Below, in pieces: positions 1-9,052 of a stretch of DNA of 64,000 bases. Both the position numbers and the translations under genes were made by a program. This DNA is from Lachnospiraceae bacterium. Its GTDB lineage: Bacteria > Bacillota > Clostridia > Lachnospirales > Lachnospiraceae. The DNA lies in NCBI GenBank assembly GCA_910575475.1, contig CAJTGD010000010.1, positions 103,897-167,896 on the forward strand, in the 5' to 3' direction. Under the pieces are notes generated by a model that was given only the letters and a program-made list of their open reading frames with translations, searched no databases and had not been told where the DNA came from. Numbering within the stretch: position 1 is the stretch's first letter; each line of letters opens with the position of its first letter.

Positions 1-801
1 ACAGGCGCAGCAGTTGCAGATGGCCGCGCTCTCCCCGGCCTCCTCGATATTCGGCATGTCATGCATCAGCCCGTTGTCCTCTGCCCGTTTCAGGATCTCA
101 TACACCTCATCCCGGGAGATTTCCCGCGCCCGTCCGGTCCGGATGTAATGCTCCGCGCCCTTTCCCATCTGGATGCACATATCCTCCTCCAGATGCCCGC
201 AGCCGTCGTTCAGGGTACGCCGGGACGCCCGGCAGGAGCACGGGGATACGGAAAACTTGTCGTATTTGTTGATGTAATAGCTCAGCTTGTCATAATCGTG
301 CGCCTTGGGAATATCCTGGATCGCGCTTTCCACAGGGACGACACGCATCAGCCCATAGCCGTTTGGCATCATGGGAGACATGTCGGCCATCCGGATCCGG
401 GTGTATTCCTCGAATGCCCTCCCCACCTCCGGGTGGGTCTTTAAAAGCTCCTGGTTGTTGACCAGCATTTCCATAATGCCGGGCGCGAAGATCTGCATAA
501 AATACTGATCCTGCTTTGTCTCCGGGTTGGTCGTCAAACGGAACACCCCGATCCATGCCAGGTGGTCCGCCAGCTCTTTGACCCTCTTTTCCGGCATGCC
601 CGTCTTTTTCACCAGGTAATCCAGGGAACGCTCCTTGCGCAGACCGGCGGCGATCGCCACGTCCGCTTCCTCATCCGTCAGGATGGAGGCCAGCGCGTAA
701 TACTCCGGCGCGTTCTCGTCGATCTTATTGACCACGCCGGTCAGGCCGCCGACTACCTTACATAATTTCACGATCTTCGGTCTTAACTTTTGTTTCGCCA
801 T
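1..801 (-). CDS. Fe-S/flavin oxidoreductase, N-terminal part cut by window edge
   Basis: The frame is open from an ATG at 801 to the window edge (267 codons), so only the N-terminal part is visible. The start is supported by GAGGAAGG about 7 bases upstream. Residues near 50 to 85 look like a small helical/winged-helix segment (KKTGMPEKRVKELADHLAW). They are followed by Cys-rich motifs: CSC, then CGH and DMC, and CNCCAC at the very edge, which suits [4Fe-4S] ligation. This N-terminal layout is typical of long clostridial proteins that pair a 4Fe-4S module with a pyridine-nucleotide-disulphide oxidoreductase module. The flavin domain would lie outside the window, so that part is inferred. No partner gene is visible. 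Confidence 0.6.
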   Translation of the reverse strand, partial: MAKQKLRPKIVKLCKVVGGLTGVVNKIDENAPEYYALASILTDEEADVAIAAGLRKERSLDYLVKKTGMPEKRVKELADHLAWIGVFRLTTNPETKQDQYFMQIFAPGIMEMLVNNQELLKTHPEVGRAFEEYTRIRMADMSPMMPNGYGLMRVVPVESAIQDIPKAHDYDKLSYYINKYDKFSVSPCSCRASRRTLNDGCGHLEEDMCIQMGKGAEHYIRTGRAREISRDEVYEILKRAEDNGLMHDMPNIEEAGESAAICNCCAC

Positions 802-995
802 ATGCCCTTCCTCTCTGCTCCGACCAGGACGGCCGGATGCTGTAACGCTATTGTTTACGGTTGAATCTCTTGTGTTGATTATAGCACAGAGTCAGGGGAA
901 GGTAAACCAGAAAAAATGTGTTTCTCTTTTTTGGTCTGACCAGAGCGAAAGATATTCCTAAAAGTACAGACTATGGTATCATGTGATAAGGAGTT

Positions 996-1033
996 GCAAG
1001 TAGGCAATTCATTTGCCGCGCAAATTGGTTACA
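996..1033 (+). repeat. Small hairpin repeat, copy 1
   Basis: The sequence starts GCAAGTAGGCAATT and contains CATTTGC-CGC-GCAAATTG, a hairpin with a 3-base loop, followed by GTTACATATA. It shares the GCAAGTAGGC head and a central hairpin with copies at 6503-6538 and 11392-11428. The element ends about 20 bases before the start of the acetyltransferase gene, so it would lie in its 5' leader. Confidence 0.6.
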
Positions 1034-1054
1034 TATATGAAAAAGGAAGAGCAT

Positions 1055-1671
1055 ATGGAGCATACTAAAATAACATGCATGGCTAAGCGGAGGGCAGAGG
1101 GTTTACTTTGGACGGATACAGGGGAGAATATGAAACGGCAGGTCTATACCAGAGGGCTTTGCCAGAATTTTAACTGGACACGGCCCGATGAAGCAGAAAA
1201 AAGAGCCGCTATTTTGCAGGATCTGTTTGCATCCTGTGGCAGCAATGTGTGGATCAAGCCTCCGCTCACACTTGCCATGGGCAATACGGTTTCCATTGGG
1301 AAGGACACTTATATTAATTCGAATCTTACGTTGGTTGACGATCATGAGATGCTGATCGGCAATGGGGTACTGATCGCACCGAATGTAACGATCAGCACGA
1401 CCAATCACCCCTTGCATTATCTGGCACGCGCACATGGAGAAATGTATTGCAAAAGGTGGTCATGGAAGATTTTGTCTGGATCGGAAGCAATGTTGTGATC
1501 AGCGCCGGAGTGACCGTCGGAAAAGGATCGGTGATCGGCGCCGGGAGCGTTGTGACCAAAGACATTCCGCCCATGAGCTTTGCGGCAGGGGTTCCCTGCA
1601 GGGTGATCCGGGAGATTACAGACGAAGATCTGAAGGAATTTGAACCGATCCCGGAAGATACCGGCGGGTGA
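1055..1671 (+). pseudogene. Sugar O-acetyltransferase (maltose/galactoside type), frameshifted
   Basis: This is a left-handed beta-helix hexapeptide-repeat acetyltransferase of the Maa/LacA family, which moves acetyl from acetyl-CoA to a sugar hydroxyl. The first frame (from 1055; AGGAAGAG lies just upstream) carries the helical N-terminus and the repeats up to GEMYCK. The second frame carries [18 protein letters not shown] and the closing [12 protein letters not shown] segment. The frames meet at the A4 run 1451-1454. One extra A would restore a continuous protein of about 205 residues, a normal length. The gene is therefore either recently inactivated or carries a sequencing error. It is monocistronic, with the hairpin repeat in its leader. 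Confidence 0.8.
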
Positions 1672-1872
1672 TCTAAAAGGGCGCATATTTCTTATCAGTA
1701 TGTGTGAGGACGATTGGATAGAATAGAGAAAAGCTGCTGCCGGAAGATTCATCTTTGTTTCTGTCTGCGCATTAGAAAATCTCTATACTCTGAAACTTCC
1801 AGGCTGCAGCACTATATTAGCGCAGCCGCCTCTCTTTGGACCATCCGCTCCATTCCTCATGCATCCGGCCTT

Positions 1873-2100
1873 CTACTCAAACTGAACCGCCTGTCCGGTC
1901 TTCGCAGACTCCCGGATGGCTTCCATCAGCGCCAGCACTCTCCTTACCTCTGGAATCTTTACAAGAAATTCTTCCTTTCCCCGGTAAGCGCGGACATAAT
2001 TTTCAAAATAATTCCTGTGAGTCATCGTAACCTCAGGCAATTCCTCCGTCACGATCAGCACCACCTGAATCTCCGGATTCGTGAAGTTTTCACCCTTTAT
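1873..2100 (-). pseudogene. Gfo/Idh/MocA dehydrogenase, C-terminal remnant
   Basis: About 75 codons of a Gfo/Idh/MocA-type C-terminus are left, starting in mid-domain (GENFTNPEIQVVLIV) and ending KTGQAVQFE before a stop. There is no start codon, ribosome site or NAD-binding domain upstream. Length, lack of start and the presence of two other such remnants in the first 11 kb mark this as debris of a sugar or inositol dehydrogenase gene. The exact substrate cannot be told. Confidence 0.5.
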
Positions 2101-2172
2101 TTTTAATCTGATTTCAGTTTGTTTCAGAAACCAGATTGTTTTGCAAACAAAAAGATAACGATATCAATGGAT

Positions 2173-2812
2173 TTATCTGTGCTCAGTATACTTAGGAATG
2201 GCTGTCCCGCCCTTCTGCCAGATTTTCTCCAAATCCAGCCTTCCATAAATCCTCTTAACCGCCGCATTGCAGCCAGCGTATTCCGCTTTCATCAGGAAAT
2301 CATAATAATTGATCTTTCTGCCATTTAACTTCACGGCAGAGGTTGGAAACTGGAATACCCTTTGATTCAGTGCATCCTCATTTTCAAGAACGCTTTGCAT
2401 CACACCTTCATCCGCTTGCGGGAGCAGGCAGCTCCCGCAGTCATAAACTGGGGCAATATCTGTAATTTTTGAAACCGGATCGTACAAAAACCCCCAATTG
2501 CCATTATGCCGGTCGAAGTTGCCCAGCAGTGCGTCTATAACAAACATCTCCCAGAAATGCCGCAGCAGCCTGTCCGTTTCTACAAACTGCTGTTTTTCTA
2601 TGGTGTCAAGAATATCGGAAAGCTCCGTTCCGCTCCCGTTGCTGTCCGAATCAAGGATGGTATTTTTGATGGAACAAAAGTCAAAAAGCTGTTCTCCATC
2701 TGCGGTAAAATCCCGGCAGGCACAGACAATTTTTGTCTTCCCTGCCACGTCGAAGGTAGTAGGCCTTACCAGGCACCCGCCTGCAGCCGGTAAAATCTAT
2801 ATTCCTGTTCAT
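2173..2812 (-). pseudogene. hipA: HipA-like kinase gene with internal deletion
   Basis: The gene begins with ATG at 2812, overlapping the stop of the upstream XRE gene (ATGA). The first 18 or so codons (MNRNIDFTGCRRVPGKAYY) match the start of clostridial HipA-domain proteins. The frame then shifts and resumes at VAGKTKIVCACRDF, so some 55 residues of the N-terminal lobe are missing. The kinase part is well kept: GNFDRHNGNWGF holds the catalytic-loop Asp and Asn, and PVYDCGSCLLP follows. The C-terminus is also short, ending in an unrelated tail after the segment RLDLEKI. In intact systems HipA is a Ser/Thr kinase toxin held by HipB. This copy should be inactive. Confidence 0.7.
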
Positions 2813-3231
2813 TCGCCCGCCCCTTTCCAAAGATACTTCTGCCGCAGGTAGTCTGCGTGTTCCGGCGTGATCACGCCCTCGCTGATCTCTGCCATGTTGA
2901 TGCTTCCGTACAGTTCTCCCCACAGACAGTCCAAAATGTCGGATTTCGTTTTCAGCCCCTCCTTGTAGGCATCCAGGTCATGCTGGAGATAATCCGGCAG
3001 ACCATACTCAAAACTGCGTTCCCTCTTTGTTTCCCGGATACCGCCTTCCGTCAGCATTTCCATGGAAACGTCCAGTGCTTTTGCTAATTTATACACGGTT
3101 TCCGCCGAGCATTTTTCCAGCCTTGTCTTCCCGCTGCAGATGTCATTCAATGTTGCATGCGGCACTTCCGCCGCAACTGCAAGCCGATATTTTGTCATAT
3201 TCCTTTTTGCCAGCAAATCTTCTATGATCAT
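2809..3231 (-). CDS. XRE-family regulator, HipB-like antitoxin
   Basis: A 140-residue protein with an N-terminal lambda-repressor-type helix-turn-helix at about residues 5 to 60 (KYRLAVAAEVPHATLNDICS). The C-terminal 80 residues are acidic and include EHADYLRQKYLW. GGAGGTGAAGG precedes the ATG. The stop overlaps the start of the broken hipA gene by ATGA, the usual arrangement of an antitoxin-toxin operon. It probably represses its own operon. With hipA deleted, it may survive as an orphan regulator. HipB identity rests on context as well as on the HTH. Confidence 0.75.
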   Translation of the reverse strand: MIIEDLLAKRNMTKYRLAVAAEVPHATLNDICSGKTRLEKCSAETVYKLAKALDVSMEMLTEGGIRETKRERSFEYGLPDYLQHDLDAYKEGLKTKSDILDCLWGELYGSINMAEISEGVITPEHADYLRQKYLWKGAGE

Positions 3232-3369
3232 ATTCCTTCACCTCCGCTATTCTTTAATGCGCTATTCTGTGCTGAGTAGTTACGAATCCACCTTTCTTTT
3301 CTCGCGCTTATTGTATCGATATATCGAAATAATAGCAAGGGCTTTGCACAAAATATCACAGTTGGAGCC

Positions 3370-5136
3370 TCAGTTATCCATCAAGTTTTTATATAACATG
3401 AAAATAGGATACTCTTTCAAAAAATTCTGTGTTTCAATGTCTAAATGTTCATAACACCATTGTGCCTTATCCTTGTTATCAAGTAACACATTAATTCCGT
3501 ACTGTATCTGCAAATCATCTGATTTCATATTTTGTAAAGTTTCTATATCATCAATCCCAAGTACACCTAATCGCTTTCTGATTTGAATTTTATTGATTAT
3601 AAAATAATGCCTATTCTCTACCTCGCATATTTTTTCCAACTGATACATAGCGATATTTAATAGTTCTTCGTCTCCGTTTATATCAAATGCAGCGATCAAA
3701 TTTAATGCCGCATAATTTAATGTATCTATTGTATATACATTATAGTCGGCTTTATCTATCTGATTATAAAAGTAATTATAATTATAATAATATAATTTTC
3801 CCAATACATGTTTTTGTATATAAGTAAATAAGGGTACTTTAAAATATTGCTCTTGTTCACTCTTTACAAAGGATTCATATTTATTTGTATACAATACCGT
3901 TACTATATCATTTTTTTCATCGCAATCATTCCGCCTTATAATTAATGGTATATACTTGCCTTCTAGTTTCCAATTGAGAATATGTGTATCCTCATAAAGA
4001 TATTGATTCCTGAGTCCATTTTTCCATGCAACCAATTCTCCTAATTCATAGCGAGTCTTCCACTCAATCCTTTCAAAAGGCTCATTATAATCAAATTCTA
4101 TCGCATCGAGAATATCATCCAATTCAATATAGAATTTCAACTCTTCTTCTAAATCTTTTGGCATATCAAGATTTCCAAATGAAAATCTTGTGCCACCAAT
4201 CACATACTCCCTTTCTTGAACAACATTCAGAAGAAATTCTGCATCTTTTCTAAGCTGTTTAATTCCTGTTCTTGGCTTAAAATGAAATTTCCCTTTGGAT
4301 AATTGTATGCGTATATTTTCACTTAGTATTATAGAAATTTCCTTATCAGAACCCATATTTAACTCATATCGATCATAATAAACCATATCTTTAATGGAAA
4401 CAGTCTGTGTTACTTCCTCATGCATATAAAATATTCTACCATCAATCCATTCAAGAGGTAACTGAACGCCACTTTCTTTTGTTGTTCCATAAAAACAAAC
4501 ATCTCCTGTCGAAAGTCTTTGCAGAAATTCATATTCATTTTTGACGCCTACCGCTGTAGCTGTTACAGACGTAACCTTGTCCATATCTTTTAGCATAATT
4601 GTTTTAGGAACAAGCTGCCCCCTTCCTGATCCTTGTTTCCAACTTTCATTGCTAAATTGTTTTGCAATAATATAAATATCCTCTTTATTCAATTTAACAA
4701 ATGGTATTTTGATACTACCCTTGTTTCCTCTTCTCTCAATCTCATCCAAATATTTCTTGATTTTTGAAGGAAAAAGCGATGCATAAAATATCTCTTTTCT
4801 TTTTCCGTCCGCTGCTATAAAGATTTGAAAATACAAAACCCCTCTATCATTAAAATACAAATTCAAATCTTCCTTATTTACTGAATATGTAATTTCAGAT
4901 TCATTTACATATTTTTCTATAGTATCTATATGTCCTTTAATCTGTACTGGTATTTTATCATCATAATTCTTCTTGCTTTCTATATCACCATTTTTAAAAA
5001 TCCATATATATCCATCCCAAGCCATCTCTTTATCTGCCGAATTAAACGAATAATCCATAATAGGACTATTATCTATAATACCCTCTAATGCATTTAATGC
5101 CTTTTTTTCAGTCTTTTTATTAGCTGGTAATCCCAT
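3370..5136 (-). CDS. DUF4365-like PD-(D/E)XK protein, possible defence gene
   Basis: A protein of about 588 residues from ATG 5136 (AGGGAG 8 bases upstream). Residues about 5 to 85 resemble a DUF4365-type nuclease fold: a helical start (KTEKKALNALEGII), then MAWDGYIWIF and IPVQIKGHID, which would give the acidic residues and the Q-x-K of a PD-(D/E)XK site. The remaining 500 residues are not recognised. They contain a beta-rich middle and a helical C-terminus and no membrane segment. The gene is strikingly AT-rich compared with its flanks. It lies between a HipAB remnant and a type I restriction scar beside a Fic module, so a role in defence is plausible but inferred. Nuclease activity is inferred only from the motif. 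Confidence 0.5.
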   Translation of the reverse strand: MGLPANKKTEKKALNALEGIIDNSPIMDYSFNSADKEMAWDGYIWIFKNGDIESKKNYDDKIPVQIKGHIDTIEKYVNESEITYSVNKEDLNLYFNDRGVLYFQIFIAADGKRKEIFYASLFPSKIKKYLDEIERRGNKGSIKIPFVKLNKEDIYIIAKQFSNESWKQGSGRGQLVPKTIMLKDMDKVTSVTATAVGVKNEYEFLQRLSTGDVCFYGTTKESGVQLPLEWIDGRIFYMHEEVTQTVSIKDMVYYDRYELNMGSDKEISIILSENIRIQLSKGKFHFKPRTGIKQLRKDAEFLLNVVQEREYVIGGTRFSFGNLDMPKDLEEELKFYIELDDILDAIEFDYNEPFERIEWKTRYELGELVAWKNGLRNQYLYEDTHILNWKLEGKYIPLIIRRNDCDEKNDIVTVLYTNKYESFVKSEQEQYFKVPLFTYIQKHVLGKLYYYNYNYFYNQIDKADYNVYTIDTLNYAALNLIAAFDINGDEELLNIAMYQLEKICEVENRHYFIINKIQIRKRLGVLGIDDIETLQNMKSDDLQIQYGINVLLDNKDKAQWCYEHLDIETQNFLKEYPIFMLYKNLMDN

Positions 5137-5200
5137 AAATTGTCTCCCTACGCAAAACATATTATTTTTTGTTCCCTGCCATTATCCCTTTATTCATATC

Positions 5201-5552
5201 TTACTTTTTAAATCCAACTTGACCATTCATCAACAATGGCAAAAGAAAATCCCTAAGAGAAATAAGCTCTTTATTCTCTTTTTCTATCATTTTACGTTTA
5301 GCGCAACTCCCTGAGAGAGTTTCTTCAAATCTTTTAACTACTGATTCTTCAGGAATAAATATTTTTACTCTTGCTACAATAGTCTTTGATATTTCTGTAA
5401 ATGTTGAACCAGTACCCAAAGACTTTAAATGCACTATCATGTTTTTTACAGTCAATATCATCTGCTTTGAGCGACTGATAATGATAGTCCAGTCTTAAAA
5501 ATTGGATTGTGGCAGGGATTTTTACTCTGGTATCTTCATTAAAAACTGCCAT
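5201..5552 (-). pseudogene. Type I restriction locus scar: hsdR head joined to hsdS tail
   Basis: From ATG 5552 the first 34 codons (FNEDTRVKIPATIQFLRL) look like the N-terminus of a type I restriction subunit R. At about 5455-5465 homology switches, in another frame, to the C-terminus of a specificity subunit S: GTGSTFTEISKTIVARVKIF, then the coiled segment and LRDFLLPLLMNGQV, ending at 5201. A deletion has therefore removed nearly all of hsdR and the first part of hsdS. Neither half can work. HsdR assignment is from remembered family pattern and is less certain than HsdS. Confidence 0.65.
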
Positions 5553-5566
5553 TTATTCTGTCTCTC

Positions 5567-6145
5567 CTATCTTATCTGGTTGATACACTTTTTAAATAAC
5601 TGCTCCATTTTTCCGTAATCGCATAAAAAAGAATCTTTACTTGCTTTTAGCATTTCCTCTTTGCTTACCTTCGCAAAATTTATCACATAGCCAATATGTA
5701 ACGTCAGGGTTCGGATAAACTCTCGCTGGCTGCGGCCATTTCCCTCCCTGAACGGGTGCAGGGCATTAATTTCTGAAAAATAATATGCCAGACGACTGGC
5801 AGTATTTTCCTCATTTAAACCCTGCAAATAATCTTCACTTTTCAATTTTTTAAAAATCTCTGCTGCCTGGCTTTCTATAAACTTGACATTACAGAACATA
5901 CTTCCCTTTGCAATATCAACCTTTCTGATTTCTCCTGCCCAGTCATATACATCTTGAAAAATATATCTGTGGATCAGACACAAATGCTGCAGGTCAAACT
6001 TTCCCTGAATGGGCTTATCTACCAATTCCAAAATACGCAGCATTGTCAGCCGTCTTTCCAACCGCTGAAGCTTCTCCATATCCTGTATTCCTATTTTATT
6101 TTTCAAAACATCCGAATTCGGATAACAATATATCCTGTCCGCCAT
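5567..6145 (-). CDS. fic: Fic-domain toxin (AMP-transferase family)
   Basis: A 192-residue Fic/Doc-fold protein. The catalytic loop HPFREGNGRSQREF at residues 130-143 matches HPFx(D/E)GNGRxxR completely, with the catalytic His and both Arg present, so transfer of AMP (or a related group) from a nucleotide to a target protein is expected. The N-terminal part contains HLCLIHRYIFQDVYDWAGEIR, usual for this class. No inhibitory (S/T)xxxE(G/N) helix is seen at its own N-terminus; instead the motif sits in the neighbouring antitoxin. The start overlaps the antitoxin stop by one base (TAATG), which suggests coupled translation and toxin-antitoxin function. Confidence 0.85.
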   Translation of the reverse strand: MADRIYCYPNSDVLKNKIGIQDMEKLQRLERRLTMLRILELVDKPIQGKFDLQHLCLIHRYIFQDVYDWAGEIRKVDIAKGSMFCNVKFIESQAAEIFKKLKSEDYLQGLNEENTASRLAYYFSEINALHPFREGNGRSQREFIRTLTLHIGYVINFAKVSKEEMLKASKDSFLCDYGKMEQLFKKCINQIR

Positions 6146-6471
6146 TATCTGTCCTCACTCAATATTTGCTGCCGCAGCTCATCACCTGACACTTTTCCGC
6201 TTTTATACGCATACAGCATCCGCACATCTTCTTCCGTCAGATCCATCCCCTCAAACGCCATCGTTGCCTCCACTTCTTTGACTGCTTCCGTATCAGAATA
6301 TACGGAATGGTTCATTTTTACTTCAAACGGAATCCCTTCTGTAAGGATAATCTGTTTAATCATCATATTTACGACTGCAGACAGATTGGTACCTAACTTA
6401 TTCAAAATCTCAGACGCTTTCTCTTTATCTTCGGCAGAAGTCCTTATTTGTAACAATGATGTATTCGCCAT
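6145..6471 (-). CDS. Chimeric antitoxin: RelB/DinJ-type N-terminus plus VbhA-type Fic-inhibitor tail
   Basis: A 108-residue protein. Residues 1 to about 55 follow the RelB/DinJ ribbon-helix-helix pattern (LGTNLSAVVNMMIKQIILTE, then GIPFEV), which normally binds DNA and a RelE/YafQ-type toxin. Residues 66 to 105 instead follow the VbhA pattern: TMAFEG at 70-75 fits the inhibitory (S/T)xxxE(G/N) motif that blocks Fic ATP binding, followed by LTEEDV and a GKVSGDELRQQIL helix. GAAGGAGGG precedes the ATG. So the DNA-binding part likely autoregulates the operon while the tail holds the Fic toxin. The fusion is read directly from sequence; the mechanism is inferred. Confidence 0.75.
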   Translation of the reverse strand: MANTSLLQIRTSAEDKEKASEILNKLGTNLSAVVNMMIKQIILTEGIPFEVKMNHSVYSDTEAVKEVEATMAFEGMDLTEEDVRMLYAYKSGKVSGDELRQQILSEDR

Positions 6472-6502
6472 ATATTCAGCCCTCCTTCTTATTTACTCAC
6501 AG

Positions 6503-6538
6503 CATCAATTTTCGTAAGAAAATTGATGGCCTACTTGC
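6503..6538 (-). repeat. Small hairpin repeat, copy 3
   Basis: On the minus strand it reads GCAAGTAGGCCATCAATTTT, then a short loop and AAAATTGATG: a 10-bp stem with the same GCAAGTAGGC head as the copies at 996 and 11392. It lies between the -10 box (6556-6561) and the start of the antitoxin gene, so it is part of the toxin-antitoxin leader RNA. Confidence 0.6.
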
Positions 6539-6555
6539 ACATCAGTATAACACAT

Positions 6556-6584
6556 ATTATACAACATAGTCATTACATTGTAAA
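6556..6584 (-). promoter_or_regulatory. Promoter of the Fic toxin-antitoxin operon
   Basis: On the minus strand TTTACA, a 17-base spacer and TATAAT are found, a near-consensus sigma-70/SigA promoter. Transcription would start near 6549 and run through the hairpin repeat into the antitoxin gene. Confidence 0.6.
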
Positions 6585-6649
6585 TTTGAATTTAACCAAG
6601 TAAGAGGTAAAAAAGAACGAAGACTGAAGAGGAAACTGTCAACCACCCA

Positions 6650-6678
6650 ATGACAAACAGGGATAAATGCGCTATAAT
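6650..6678 (+). promoter_or_regulatory. Promoter of the LacI-family gene
   Basis: ATGACA (6650-6655), a 17-base spacer and TATAAT (6673-6678) form a near-consensus SigA promoter that points to the LacI-type gene starting about 115 bases downstream. Confidence 0.6.
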
Positions 6679-6792
6679 ATGAATTGTGCTGAAGCGCAAG
6701 CAGGTCACCAATTTCCCTATGAGCTATACGAACCAATGCATAAATACGGAGAGCATTTGAATAGATACGATGTGATCAGGAGGATATCATCT

Positions 6793-7846
6793 TGCAGAAA
6801 CAGGCCCCCTTACAAAAGCCCCCACAATCTACGATGTAGCCCTGGAGGCCGGCGTCTCTCCGGCAACCGTGTCGAGAGTGATGAACCACTATTCCCAGGT
6901 AAAGCGGGATACCTCCGAAAAGGTGATCGCCACCATGAAAAAACTGGATTTCCAGCGGAACGAAGCGAAAAGCGCGCCGCAGCTTCTGGGTTCTTCGGTG
7001 AACCGGGCGCTGCCCTCCAACCAGCCCAGAGTCTTCGTTCTTTCGATTCCCCACACCGCTTCTTCGCCTTATGCCGCTTTTATCGAAGGAGCACAGACCG
7101 CCGCCCAGAAAAACGGACATCATCTTCTGATCAACAGCACGCCTGTGGACCGGTACAATTTTGATTTTTTTATTGCCACCATGAAATCCCATAATATCGC
7201 GGGAATCCTGACCACCGAGACCATCGCGGCCCCTGACCTGTCAGGTATCAACGACCACCTCCCCCTGGTCCAGTGCGGGGAATACAATGCGTCCGTGGAA
7301 CAGCTCTCTTCCATCAGCATCGATGATACCGCCACAGCCCGCTCCGCCGCGGATATACTCCGGGCGCGGGGGGCCGGGAAGCTGCTCTATATAACCGCCC
7401 CCTTAGAGCGGCAGTCCCTTGTCCGCCGGAGCCAGGGCTTTCAGCAGTCCTATGCGGAAAACGGGGAGCTCTTTTCGCCGGATTTCCAGTATGTTCTGCC
7501 TTCTGCCGATCCCCTTTATGCGGCAGAAAAGCTCACGGAGCCGTTAAAAAGGATTATGCCGGATGCCGTGCTGACATCAGATGCGCGGCAGGCGGCTTAT
7601 GTCCTGCGGGCGGCAGATATGCTTGGGATCCGCGTCCCTGACAGGCTCCAGATTTTATCTCTGGAGGATGAGCCTGCTGCCGTCCAGGTTTTCCCTGCGG
7701 TCAGCGCCATGTCCGGCGCTTACTATGAGATCGGGTTCCGCGCCTTTGAACTGCTGCTGTCCGAGTTTCTGGATCCCTACGCGCGGAAGCAGCACATTTT
7801 GCTGAGTTCCGAATACATCCGGCGTAAGACCACTTTAGTTCCTTAG
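6793..7846 (+). pseudogene. LacI-family regulator with early frameshift
   Basis: A sugar-responsive repressor of the LacI/GalR family. The main frame carries the HTH (TIYDVALEAGVSPATVSRVM), the hinge region and a periplasmic-binding-like ligand domain ending in IRRKTTLVP. No start codon exists upstream in that frame. The natural start is TTG 6793, 9 bases after AGGAGG, giving LQKQAPLQKP in another frame. The frames are joined if the C5 run at 6819-6823 had one more C. The protein would then be about 350 residues, normal for the family. The gene sits upstream of, and is co-oriented with, an AraC gene 21 bases away, and may have formed an operon with it. Confidence 0.75.
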
Positions 7847-7867
7847 AAAAAGAAAGGAAATTCTGAC

Positions 7868-9052
7868 ATGAAAGACCTGTTTATCCCGGAACACAAGCTG
7901 ATGGATTTTGAATTTTACGACCTGAGAAATGTCCCCATGCACTATCACCAGAACCCGGAGCTTTTGTATGTGCTGGAGGGCTCCCTTAAGATCGTCCTGG
8001 AAGAGAAGGACTGTCTGCTGCAGAGCCGGGATTTTTATATCATCAACGCCAATACCCGGCACGCGCTTTTGTCGGACGCTCCGGTGTTCTATGTCTGCCT
8101 GCATCTCAATTTTATCCGGCTGCAGCATTACCTGGATATGAACCGGGTGATCTTCCTCTGCGATTCGAACGGGATGAACGATACGCTCCGGCAGAGCATT
8201 TCCTCCCTGCTGGATCAGATCATCACCAACTATAAAAGCGATATCCGCCTGGCAGACCTGGCCGAGCAGCTGTATCTATCTCCCGCGTACCTGTCCAAAT
8301 ACATCAAGACCCGGCTCCATATGAATTTTGTGGATTATGTAAATTCCATCCGGCTTTACCACGCGGTGGCTGAAATACGAAATTCGGAAAAAAAGATCAC
8401 GAATATTGCCATTGACAACGGCTTTTCCAATCTCACCGCATTTAGCCATGCCTTTAAGAAGTTTTATGATATGACACCCTCGGAATTTCGGGCAAGGGAA
8501 AAGGAAAAGAAGCAGGCAGGCCAGGCCGGGGCACTGGACGCCAAGATTGCGAAAAAAGCCGAGGACTATCTGAAAAACCGGAGCGCCTCCGCCCCTGAAC
8601 AGGCGCTCTCACGGCAGTATCTCATCGCCGATGCCCATAACCAGAAGATCTATTCCAAATACTGGAAGCGGATGATCATCGACAATCTCGGCGGTATCTC
8701 CCTTCTGGGATACTGGCTGGGGTCCGATCTGTTTTCCCGTCACAACTATACCAATGATATCCTCAACGGAAAATCCCGCCAGCCCCCTGCAGCCCTTCGG
8801 CAAAGGCTTTGGCCTCTCGCAGGTGGTCGTCATCTGGTAATACCTCCCGGTCCGGGCGCTCTCGCCGATCCCCTGGATGATCTCCTGGCAGTGCAGTCCC
8901 AGGCGCAGCGACCAGGCCATCTCCGCGGTGCCGACACCTCGGAAATCATGGTCAAATCCGTGGGCACTCAGTACCGGAACCGGTTCAAAGGAACCGGGGC
9001 GGTACATCTTCATGTCACCGCTGAATTCGGCAGGGCTGGGCATAGGAAATAA
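7868..9052 (+). pseudogene. AraC-family regulator, C-terminus replaced by foreign sequence
   Basis: Residues 1 to about 100 form a cupin-like ligand domain (MHYHQNPELLYVLEGS). Residues about 118 to 215 hold the two AraC helix-turn-helix units (LADLAEQLYLSPAYLSKYIK and KITNIAIDNGFSNLTAFSH). The following linker and the start of a further domain (YWKRMIIDNLGG) run to about residue 300. From about 8771 the frame reads through the antisense of a Gfo/Idh/MocA remnant, so the last 95 residues are meaningless and proline-rich. A rearrangement has cut off the C-terminal domain. The DNA-binding part is intact, so some activity may remain. AGAAAGGAAA precedes the ATG. Confidence 0.7.
8771..9052 (-). 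pseudogene. Gfo/Idh/MocA dehydrogenase, C-terminal remnant
   Basis: Minus-strand residues read as the C-terminus of a sugar dehydrogenase: FSGDMKMYRPGSFEPVPV, then FRGVGTAEMAWSLR, EIIQGIGESARTGRYYQM and TCERPKPLP. A short stretch normally found after the AWSLR segment is missing. There is no NAD-binding domain, and the fragment abuts the truncated AraC gene tail to tail. It is the second of three such remnants in the first 11.4 kb. Confidence 0.6.
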
